The notes beneath the pieces were generated by a model. It had not been told where the DNA came from. It searched no databases and saw only the letters and a program-made list of their open reading frames with translations. From the NCBI GenBank assembly GCA_008360975.2, contig CM039194.1, forward strand, positions 8,418,426-8,482,425: a stretch of 64,000 nt of DNA. Reading direction: 5' to 3'. Source of the stretch: Lichenostomus cassidix. Lineage: Eukaryota; Chordata; Aves; Passeriformes; Meliphagidae. This document shows, piece by piece, positions 13,101 through 25,100 of this stretch. A program made the translations under genes and the position numbers. Positions within the stretch are counted from its first letter, which is position 1. Each line of letters starts with the position of its first letter.

Positions 13101-16100
13101 TTGGAAGCACAAGCAAGTAAATGCCAATAACTTACACTTCCCTGTCTTCTTTGTGTCTCCTTCCTCTTCTGCACCCAAAAATCCCTTCCTACATGTACAG
13201 CAAACTTGCCTGATGACAACTAAATTTAACAGATCAGGATAATTTATATAGTGGTTTACACTTAGAGAAAAAGGTTATATTTGTTTTGACACTTCCCACA
13301 TGTACTTGAGGCTTAAAGTATACAATTAATTTCTTTCTCAGTGTCATGCTGCAATGAACTGATACTAACCTGAGATAAATTCTTCCACTTTTAAGTAAAC
13401 TGTTCTGAATGTTTCTGAAATGTTAAGTGCTTTGGTTTTATCTGATGACCTGATCCATACCAGAAAAAAGTTTATTAAAGTGAAATATTCTGTAGTTGTC
13501 TTTGCTAGGCAACAGAGGGAATTTATGAGTAATAAACTTTTTTGTATCTGAAAGTGATCTACTTGGGACCATGGAATGAATTTTCCAGATACATTTTCAT
13601 TTCCTGAATACTCTGTGCCTCATGCAAATATTACTATGCCACACTAAATTTATGGAAAAAGCACACTAAATTTGTATAAGAAATGGAGAAGTACATTAAC
13701 AGGAGATTTCCCAGGACTAGTGTGTATTTAAAATGCTATTTTCACTGCTGAATTTACAAATGGAAAAGTAGCTGACCTCTTTCTGAAGGTGAACACTACA
13801 GTATATTATAGCATACTGTATAAAAATATTAACAAAGAGCTTTTGAAATGTTTGTTTGCTTAAGTAATGGTGTTATTTTGTATTAATTGAAGTACAAGGT
13901 TATGTTTTCCCTTCTTGTCTCTGTAATGCCCACAGTGACTGGTATAATTAATGTTTTGTGTTCACAAACCCTCTGAAGAGCATCTCTAATGCGTTATTGT
14001 TACTCAATGATTCTTCAGGTATTATCTGAAAAACAATATGGAGACGGAGACCTTATGCTCAGATGAGGATGCTCAAGAGCTGCTCCGAGAGAGCCAAATT
14101 TCCCTGCTCCAGCTGAGCACCATCGAGGTGGCCACTCAGCTTTCCATGCGGGACTTCGAGTTATTCCGCAACATCGAGCCCACGGAATACATCGATGACC
14201 TTTACAAGCTGGACTCCAAAACAGGGAATGCTCACCTGAAACAGTTTGAGGATGTCATAAATCAAGAGACCTTCTGGGTTGCCATGGAAATTTTAGCAGA
14301 GCCCAACCAACTCAAAAGGATGAAGATTATTAAGCATTTCATTAAAATTGCTCTCCACTGTCGAGAATGCAAGAACTTCAATTCCATGTTCGCAGTGATA
14401 AGGTAAAATACTTCCCATTTGTCAGATCTGATTGGTGCTGTCGCAGGTAATTCTGGTAATCTAAACGGAAAGGAAAGAAATGGGAATATCCTGAGCAGGC
14501 TATGGCTGCGGCTGGGTGGTTTTCCAAAGGCAGACTGGTCAGAGGTGGATTGTCACCTCAGCACTTCAGTCCCGTTGCAGTCCTGGGTGTGACAGTCACT
14601 TTTTCACTGGTACCTCACAGGAAAAGAGAAAATGGGACACAGCACTGTTTGATTGATGAACTTCAGAAACCTGCCTGAGCATTGTGTCATTTTCCATGAC
14701 TTTGGCACCCAATTTCCCTTCTTTTTGTCAGTCATTGTTACTTTTCCAGGGTGCACTAAGTCGTATCTGTGATGATGAGATTACTTTATTTCTTCCTTCC
14801 ATTGTAAGGACTTCCTCAAATCAGTCTTGTTTTGGCTTAATTTTCCTTCTCATTCTTTCCTGTCATCTGCTTGCTTCTCTATTTTATTTTTTTCCTCTCC
14901 AGTTGCACATTTAGGCTTTCTCTTCTGATTTATACTGAATGCTGCTGCTTTAACAGCATGAGTTCAGCATTTCCTGTATTTGCAATTATCTTACACCCAG
15001 CCTTTACTGTAGGAAAAAAAGGCACTGTGATTCATCAGGCAGAGATCTGGATTTGTGCTGTATCCCAGCACCACTGTTGAAAACACCATTTTAAAGTATT
15101 TTCTTCCATGTCTACCCATTTTATCAAATGATATTGGCTTCTGGTTAGTCATTAAAGAATTAGTGGATTTCTGTAAAGGGTACTGGACAGTCATTGAGAG
15201 TGTGGCTGCTCATTACACAGGGATACACACATGGGTAATGATTCTAATTTTATATTCTGCTCCCTAATTTCTCATGGTTTATTGTGGGTGAAGAAATTAA
15301 AATTACTCTTTCTCCCTCTCAGCAAAGTCCAGTCAGGCCATGACTGAAGTGGTCTTTGGTCAAAAAAAAGCCCCATCCAACGTGGCCTTGAACACTCCCA
15401 GGGATGAGGCATCCACAGTTTCTCTGGGCAACCTGTGCCAGGGCCTCAGCACCCTCACAGGGAAGAATTTCTTTCTAAAGTCTTCCCACTTCTGCTTGGA
15501 ATGAGCTCTGCACTGTTCTCATTTGCTGTGCAATCACTGATTCACCCCATGCATTTTTTTGCTGTTTTTCTTCTTACTGTGCCATACATTTTTACAGGAG
15601 AGAAGTTCTGAAATAGACATCAGTCCTGTGTTACAGAGAGATTATTTTGGCGGTAATTTCAAATTTGTACCTTGAGCAGTCGTGGGTTTTACAGTCCTGT
15701 TTAAGCAGCAGAGGTTTATTATGATGAAATTACAGCCTGGCATTCACCCAGCTTTACAGTTAACCTTGGGAAAGCTATTTTTAATCCTTAAAACAACCCC
15801 CCAGCCCTTCACTTCCTTCTGAAAGGTAACGGTTCTGCTCACAGCTAATAATGAAATGTTTCTGCCTTGCAGTGGCTTAAATCTTGCACCGGTAGCTCGT
15901 CTCAGAGGCACTTGGGAAAAGTTACCCAGCAAGTATGAAAAGCACCTCAGAGACCTTCAGGATCTTTTTGATCCATCTCGAAACATGGCAAAATACCGCA
16001 ACATCCTCAGCAGCCAGAGCATGCAGCCTCCAATTATCCCACTTTTCCCTGTTGTCAAGAAAGATATCACATTTCTGCATGAAGGTAATGTCAAACAGAG

Positions 16101-19100
16101 AGAAAATAAACGAAGCATTGAATGTACTTCAGCCCTTCCTTCAGTGCTCTGTGTGTCAATGCACGTCTAACGAAGCTGCCACCAGTAGGATGCTTTTGAG
16201 GGATCCTTTGTTGGAGTAAAATAAAATAGAACTGGGAATGCCTAATGGAAGAGACTGATCCTAGACAAAAATTAGAAATAAAATGCATATTTTAAATGTT
16301 TTAAAAGCAATGCTTTAATCCTCCTCAGCTGCCCTGAGGTTTAGGGTGGAAGCGTAGGTGAGCGTGCTGTCTGGTAGTTACACGACTTCAAATGTTTTCT
16401 CTTACAAAAGACTTGTTGCTGTAATGTTTCCAGGTTTTTATTCCGTGTTGTGGCTTGCACACAGCTCCGATGATACAACACCTCCTACTCTTGCTTTCAG
16501 CATTTTCAAGGGGTTTTGTTTAAATGTTTCCATTTTGTTCCTTTTGTACAAAGTCCTGCTCACAGCTGGTTGAGGTGAAGCATTTCCAAATATGCCCAGT
16601 TATTGGTTGTGATGGTTCAGAGCTATTGGAACTTCCTTCTGAGTGTGAGCACTGTCAGTGTCAGTTCTGTATTTGTACTATTTTAACATTATGCCAGTGA
16701 ATTTGGGCATAGTTCACTTATTCCTTTTTTCCTCCTACTAATACTTGTTATTTTAGAAATAGATTAACAAGAGCAATACCGGGTAGTCTGAGTGAGCCTG
16801 ATTCCATTAGTGTTTTGACAGGGCATCCTGTTGTCTTGATATTTTGATTAAAAAACTTGTGTTGATTGGGGAACAGGGAGGGGAGAAGGGTAACAGGGGA
16901 AGTACTAGAAGCACAGTGGCTGTTCGGAAATATTTGTTACTCTTTCTTTTTTTCCTTCTTATGTGTGTGCTTCAATCATGCAGGCAATGATTCTAAAGTG
17001 GACGGCCTGGTGAATTTTGAGAAACTCCGGATGATTGCCAAAGAAATTCGCCAAGTTGTCCGAATGACCTCGGCAAACATGGATCCAGCTGTGATGTTCA
17101 GACAAAGGTGTGCAATGGGAAGGGCAGGAGCATTGAAGGGCTCTCAGTGTGGCGGGATCTGGGTCTGTGTGTTCATCAGTGCGTTGATATTTCATTGTGT
17201 ACCTCACCCTTGACATCTACCATCAAACCACAACCTTTTATTAAATTATGGCAAAACAGTCGATGCTTCCCAGACCTGCTTTGAATGACTAATGAACCAA
17301 TTCATTGTCTTTAGAATACACAGAAAAGTAAGTTCCAATTTTAATGGTACATATTTCTGCCAAATAAAACATTAGTGTCAGTAGAATTTTGAGAGAGGTA
17401 TAATATTATGAGTTATCTGTACATGAGAGACAGATAAAAAAAGTGTCTAAATCTCTGATGTATAGATCTGAAATGTTGCTCAAAACAAAGCCCCACTGTT
17501 AACATATTAAATTAAAACAAAATATTTTTTGTTTGTTCTAAGCACAGCTTGTTCCACCTACATAATGTTTGATATGTTCAGGCTTCAGCAGGTGGAGGGT
17601 GTTTTCTTGGCTTTTTTCCTTATTTTTTTCTTTTTATCTTGATGCCAAATATCATCAGGCTTGGTGTTAATAAACTGCAGAATGAAAGCAACATAACTTC
17701 TAATCTGGTGCTGATAAGCTCCAGATTTTATTTAGTGGAAATGAATTATTTCCTGCATCTCTTTTCTTCCCACTGGCTGAACTAAAAGCATCAGTGACCC
17801 TGTTGTGTCCATAGAGGGTCCTGATCCTGTAGGTGCCTGCAGGAAGGGTGGTGGCTCCTCTCCTTGCACTGTTTGCCTCCAAGTAATGGGCCAGACAAGA
17901 CCCCTCAGGGTGCACTTTGGGTGGGGAGTTGGGGACAAGGTCATGTCTGGTGCTGAATGGCTCTGACTTCAGAAAATGACAAAATCCTCCCTTGAGCTGC
18001 CCATACCTGTGTGCACCCCAGCTGGGGAGAGCTCTCTGAACACCCTGGAGGGAGCAGAGCACGTAGGAAACACAGTGAACACTTTTTGGATGAAGTGTGC
18101 TTCATCCACCTGAAATTCCAGTCAGCTCTGCAGTTGTGATTCTCTGTGATGTGTGAATTCAGTTACATCTGTGCAGTGGAAGGAAATGGCATGCAAGGAT
18201 AGGGAACATTTATAAGAGTGTAGAGATTTGATTCCCTGTGGTATTCCAGTGGTCAGGATTCACAGAGGATCATTAATCCTGTCTGGTTTCTGTTTGCAAG
18301 GCTGGCTATGAGGAAACATAAATATTTCTTTAAACACAGGCATTTAAAGTCAGTCTGGATGTAGCTCTGAGCAGCCTTGTCTGGCAGAAGGTGTCCCTGC
18401 CCATGGCAGGGGCTGGAAGATGAGCTTTAAGGTCCTTCCCAACCCAAAATCACTGTTCTGTGATTCTGTGACTCTAAAAGTGGCCCAGTTGAGGTCTGAG
18501 CCAAAAAAACCAGATCCATGTTAATGTTATTTAAAGATGTATTTGTTTCACGGAGATTCACCTTTATACAGTTGGACTGGAATTAGCAAGATTTCATTTT
18601 TAGCATAAAATTGCAAAGCCAATTACGGAGGAGTTGTGCTTGCTTTTCAGAAACTTTGGCATTCACAGCTGAAATTAGTCTATAAATAAATTTCCCTGAT
18701 GGCCTAGGCACTTCCTAAGACCTCATGAAGTCTAATCATTAAATAAATTTAATAGTAAATAGTTACCTTTAGTATGTTTTTCAGAATTACAGAACACATT
18801 TTAATGACCGTAATTTAAATTATGCACACTGCCATAAACTGCTTAGGCATCTAATATTAGAGATAGTGCCAAAGATTAAAAGAAAATAATTCCATGTTTT
18901 CATGTCATTTATATTCATTTTCATTGCCTCTGGTGTTTGATCTATCAGTTTGTGTTATGAAGCACCAAATAAATGCTTTTGAAGATGAAAAATTAACAAG
19001 AAAGGATGTGTATTAGTGGTAACATGAGAGTTGCTCACAAGTTCATTACCAATTATAGAGAGCATCTAGGCTTTCAAGGTGTATTTGGCAACTGGCTTGT

Positions 19101-22100
19101 TTTCAAGCCAACAATCAAGAGAAAACAACATAATAAACTTGAATACTGATGATGATTTCTCATACACTTTCAGCAGGCCTAATGCAAAGAATAATTATTT
19201 AATCTCATTTTCTGCAATGTGAATGAGTTGCAGTTTTTACTCACTCCATCAAATCTGAATTTGACCTACAGAAAATAAAAGAAATTAATGCAAGTTTGAT
19301 TTTTTTAATTTGTAGGCTAAACCTAAACATAAAACTGATAGATATTAAAATATTTGCCAAGTCTTGCCCTTGCATTCCAAAACATTGTGTTATTGTTTGA
19401 GAAGAATTTGGCTGTATAGAGATTTTTTCTTTTCTGTTCTTTCCTGTCTACATCTTTCTTCCTGACTCTCAACTGTTTTATTTTTTTCCTGTGCTTTTCT
19501 GTTCAAATACATGCTTCAATGTATATGGCTCTTGCTTACAGGAAGAAGAGGTGGAGAAGTTTGGGGTAAGTGTAGAGCTGAATGCAACTAAGATAAATAA
19601 AGATTATGCAACTCTTAACATACTGCATCCTCCTTGTTAGTGCATGCATCTGAAATACAGCATGCATTTTATTAACCCTGCAATACATGTTTTTTTGAAA
19701 ACAGGAGTGAGGGGTTACAGCCAACATTTTACTGCAGCTGTAAGAATTCTGAGTTGCTTTTGTGACGTAGATGAGTTGTTTGAGTTTTGGCTTTATGCAT
19801 TTAAAAAAACCCTGCCGTGCAGTTATATTGAAAGGCAAACTATTTTGGGAAGTAAATGAAATAAGTAACTTGCTTTTTCACATGTTACAGAAAAGTTGAA
19901 GCCATTCTGCATTTTAAACTGTAAGGACACTTTGAATTGTGCTAATGGTGTAGTAATTTCCCCCCTGAAGTTTGTGTTCAGGCAAGCTTCAAAGTATTTA
20001 TTTTTAGTATTATGTTTAAAATGTATCTCATATTCCCTACACCAAAATCCTCATTGATACCACTGGGGTTGTCAATTGTGCAAGGAGTGGATCATGGAAT
20101 GACTTAAAGACTGGAGTTCTGACACTGGCCAGGGAAATTCCTGCCTGGCCCTGGGCAGTGATTTTAGCCATATTTTGTGTGTTGTTATGTGTATTTCTGC
20201 CCATATGTGTATTTTTGCCCATGCATTTGTCCACCTGTGTGCCTTTGCACAGGAGCAGTGTGGACTCAGGCTGGTCAAAGTAGGGTGAGCAGGTTTGGAT
20301 CCTGCTCCCTGATCCTGGTGTGGATGCTCTTGGCTGGCACCATTTGGTGCTCAATAATCAACTGCTCACCAGGCAGCTCATGGGGAGAAATACCCAGGAC
20401 CCATGGAGCCACTGTGATTTCTAACCTTGGAACTACTGGGAACACAAGGGAATAAGGAAAAATAATTGCTAAAGGAAATAGAATTAAATTGCCTTACAAA
20501 GTCAATTCCAGACTTGAAAGAAAAAAACAGTGTGTATACAAACAATAAAATATTTATATCATTAAAAATAAACATAATTTCCCAATCATTATACAACAGT
20601 TTTGTCCTTATCCATTAAGAGGTAGGAGTGTCCCCTTGGTTTGAATAGCTGTGAACACTCCATCATGCCTTTTGCTGCTCCTTGCCTCCAATAACATTAC
20701 TTTTTTATTTAATTAAGCTATAAATTGCTGCCAGTTTTTAACCTTATATTTTCTCTCAGAATGATTTATTTAACATCTTTGAAAATATTGCAGTCAGCTG
20801 TTTTCCAACACTTATTTTTTTAAGCTCAGTGTACTTGATTCCTTAGATTTCTTCTAACAACATGTTTCATTCTGACTCCTTTGGCCATTATGGCTCTTCT
20901 GTGCCTGATGTTGTTTATTCTGCCACTTTTGATTCTGTAAACACACAAGATCTTGATAAATGTCTTCATGTAGCTTTAAAAATATTCATCTGAGCGTTTA
21001 AAAATCCCCACACAAACTCAGCTTTGAACAACTTCTTTGACATTTTCCATTTTACATGTGACTTATACTGTGATCTCCATTTTTTTAAAAATGCATCAGA
21101 ACTGATGTGGCTGTAGGACTTTTGGCAGCTGAAACAGAGGTGACTGTGTTTGAACTGTACCCAGATAAGTTGTTTGGTCGCTCATTCAGTGTGAGTAGGA
21201 GTGACTATCAGGGACAGTAACTCATTTTCTTATAAATTTTGGGATTATTTATTTTTGCTTCCGTTACTGATAGATTTAAGAACTCAAAATTAGGAGTATT
21301 GAGGAGCATTGTCTTTCACAGATGCAAGTCTGTACAAGTCTGGGTATATGCATATCATCACTGCCCTCCTCACCTTTCTTGGGATACATTTTTTTAATGA
21401 GCTGCTCTTCTGTGAATGTTTTTAGTCAATTGAAGAAAGAAGTGTGTACTCAAATGCACTTTGTACATTTAACATAATTTGCCCCTTGTTTAGCCGTTGT
21501 GAGAAGCTCAGTTTTCTAGGAGGACTGCAGTGGTCACTCACTTCTGTGCTCAGCTAAGTGCAAGAAGTTTCTGTGTGAGCCTGAGGCACACAGTGGGTAC
21601 TCAGTTCCTTAAACCAACCAAGTTACCAAGTTTGTCCACTTCTAGAATCTGCAGTTGAATTCAGAGAGCTATTAAGATTGGAAAAGGACTGTGGCATCAC
21701 TGAGTCCAGCCATCAACCCAACACCACTAAACCTTGTCCTCAGGTGCCTTAACCTACATGTTTTTTGAACACTTCCAGGGATGATGACCCCACTACAGTC
21801 CTGAGCAGCCTGTTCCAGGGCTTGACAACCCTTTCCATGACGAAGTTTTCCTAATGTCCACTTTAAAACTCTCTTGACACAACTCAGGCCATTTCCTCTC
21901 ATCAGCTGTGGGTCTTGCAGCACAAGCCTGAGGTTCATTAGTGGAGCTAATGAGTTCTGAACACAGCACTGCTCCTTGTTCTTCCCAGCTCCACATTTCC
22001 ATATGCAGTCATGTTCTAGACTCAAATTGCTTCTATCCGTTTACCAGAATATGTTAAGACAAGTGTTGTTTTAATGCTGTTCATCTTTTTTAACTCATTT

Positions 22101-25100
22101 GCATCAGCATGCACTAGCCCTAACTGAAGATTATTGGTATTAATCTGCTTTGGCCTGTGCTACTGTAGCTCTTGGTTGCTGCAGAGAACTGAACCTTTAG
22201 TGCTTTGCTCTTTTCTCTCGTAGGTCTCTGAGCCAGGGCAGCACGAACTCCAACATGCTGGATGTGCAGGGAGGAGCTCACAAGAAGCGTGCTCGCCGCA
22301 GCTCGCTGCTCAACGCCAAGAAGCTCTACGAGGATGCGCAGATGGCGAGGAAAGTCAAGCAGTACCTGTCCAACCTCAATGTGGAGACAGATGAAGAAAA
22401 GATCCAAATATTGTCACTTCAGTGTGAGCCTGCATACAGCACTTGTAAGTACAGTGGGCTAGAACAGCATCATGATCTATGGCTTTTATAAAAAATGTTG
22501 TTCCTTCTCTAGAAAGAATCTGAAACTTTTTCTCCAAGGAGAAGATACTGTAGTAAGTGCTGTTCTGTCAGTTCATGTACTGAGAGCTTCAGCAAGAGAG
22601 CATGTGTTGCTCAGTTTTTGGTTGAGCTCAAAAAACTTCTGTGATGTTTTTTATTTTGACCTTTAGTTCCCAAAGCTGTATGTCTTTCCATCAGTCTGGC
22701 AGGAAATTCAATAGTACATCAGCTCTAGTGGTGCCCTGTGTCCTTGCACAGAATTAGGAAGGGTAAAAGTAGTGTTTACCATATGAACAGCAAGAAATGA
22801 AATGAGACAAAATCAATATAGAAACTGCAATGGATTACACCTTGGAATAAATGAAGATTGTTGAGAAGGACCAGTTAGGTCAATATTGACTGATGAGTTT
22901 GACATGGCTTGACAGTCAAAAATTGAGGACTACAGGCAGGACAGCTCTCATAATTTGAGCTCCTGTCAAACAAACTGTTGTCTGGCCTGCTGTCTTATAC
23001 AGTTCAGTACATTCTTATTTTGAAATGAAAAATTGTAATTGCATTTTATTTAGATAATCTAGAAGTTTTCACTTTTTTGAAAGGGAGATATTTTTTCTCC
23101 GATGAGATGAGTTCAAAGCATGACTAGGAGATGGCATCTTGAAGATAAAATTTTAAGTCCTTGCCGTTATCCAGTATTAAGAATGCAAATCCTTGTTATT
23201 CCCTAAGGTGCCTTCTTATGCAAATTTTCTTTTAGCCTTTACTTTTAAATAGCTCTGAAGCAGGAAACCTGGAAATGGCCATATTTAACTCCCTTTTAAA
23301 AATGTTAAATTCTCTGCATTGGAACTCTTGATAGATGATCTGTGTGCAGTCAACAGGTACCAGGCACTAGAGAAAAATGCTATCAGGTTGTTTTTCAGTT
23401 GTTTTAAATAAATCAATTAGAATCTTATTTGCACAGTGCTAGCCATAGATATTTGGAAGTAAAAATAGGGAGTAAATACTGACTGTTCTACTCCTTGTAG
23501 TTAAGCAAATCAAGTCCTTATTTTCTTAAACATCAGAAAGGAAAATGAAGGTAAAGTGGATATACAAGTAAATATATAGTGGAGTGGCATATTATTAAAA
23601 TCACAGTTTTTAAAAACTAGGGGAAAAGCCCCAAACTCCAAAAATTGCAGGTAATAGATCTAGTTGAGATTATACTCATTATTGCAGAGCTGGGAGAAAG
23701 AATGCAGGAGTGTTGTGGAGCATGAGGGAGCTGCCAGTCCCTCATGGTTTCAAATCTGATGGAGTGAGAGCACTGACCTGTCCCAGGGATGTTCCTCCTC
23801 ACTTGCTTGGGTTCCCCACGTTTGAGGGTTCAGCTCCCCTGTTTCTTACCTCAGTTAACAAGCTTCCAGCCTTGCTTTTGGAAGGAGTGAGCAGCAGTGA
23901 CCCTGCAATCCAGAGTTTTCCAACAGAATAGAAGGAGAAATCGGATGGCCTTAACTTCAGAGTCTGAATTGCTGTGTGATTAAAGCAGAAGCTGAAGCAG
24001 TGCCCTGTGCTGTAAATCACTTGTGCCACCTAGTGAAACATTTGATGCCAGTTGCAAAACCACCTGATTTTGAAGGAGATGCTGTTATGCAATTGCACCT
24101 TATGTGCAGACATTTAAAACGCAGGCTTGTTACCTCAAGAAATAAACAGCTTTTTTATTTTATATTTTGATTAAGTACCTTTTTATGACACTTTCAAGAA
24201 TTTAGGGCTTTTTTTAAAGCTATTTCACACATCATCTTCAGTGTGATAAGGTTGTAGTGTTTCGAATAGAAATGGCTTCAAATACAATTTATCTTCTTTA
24301 TGCAGTGGTTCCTTTGACTGGTTGTACTGCAACAATTCTCCAGTTCAAAGTGCTAGATATTTATATGCAGTTTTTGCCTAACAGTGACAAAGAATTTAAG
24401 TGAGAGAAGAGGAGGGAAATCCTCAGAAATGTCTCCAGTGCCCATGAGATCAATTGGCCAAACCACTAAAGCCCATCAGCATCAACAAAACCGAATGAGT
24501 CAAGTTCTTCAGGTCCCAACTGTGAATTTGTACCCCAGCAGGAAAAAGGGACTGACAAAGGATCATGTCACATTCAGTGAGTATCTTAAGTTCACCTGGA
24601 TGGGGAGGTTTAAACATGGGAGTAAACAGGAGGGAGGACTGTTTGTAGTTGGGTGTGGGTTATGGGAGATGCCATTGTGCTTAATTTAATAAATTAGATT
24701 TAAAACAGCTGGTGCATAATGCAGTGTTTTAAGGGAGCATGCTGTCTTCTTAGTAATTTGCACAGTCTTTAATAACTTTCCTTAAAACACTTAATGGCGA
24801 GGCGCTGTCTCCAAATACACTCTTGCTTAATGAAGTCTAATATATTTAGGTGACATCATTGAAACAAATAAAAGATTTTTAATATTTTGACCTCTGGGAC
24901 ACCATTCTAACAACATTATGGTCAAATGGAGCAACATGTATTATTAGTTACTCTTAGTGAACATAATGGTTTTTTGTCTCTAAGTTTGCTAGTCACAAAG
25001 CAGTATTAAAAAGCTTTTGTCCTATTTACATAACTGTTGTATCATTTGAAAGATACAATTGTGGATTACTAAATAAAGTTAGTTGCAGTCTGTAAACAGT

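Larger units (their letters stand above)
19566..22223 (+). other. RAPGEF6 intron downstream of the microexon
   Basis: This 2.66-kb intron contains an 18-bp tandem repeat (2 copies) at 20186-20221 and an antisense CR1 fragment at about 21665-21905. No other exon was found. Confidence 0.7.

Noticed and set aside
17700..18062. 120-codon minus-strand frame in a GC-richer block of an intron
   Set aside because: No similarity to a known protein or repeat that I can recall, and processed retrogenes are rare in birds. Not enough support for a feature.
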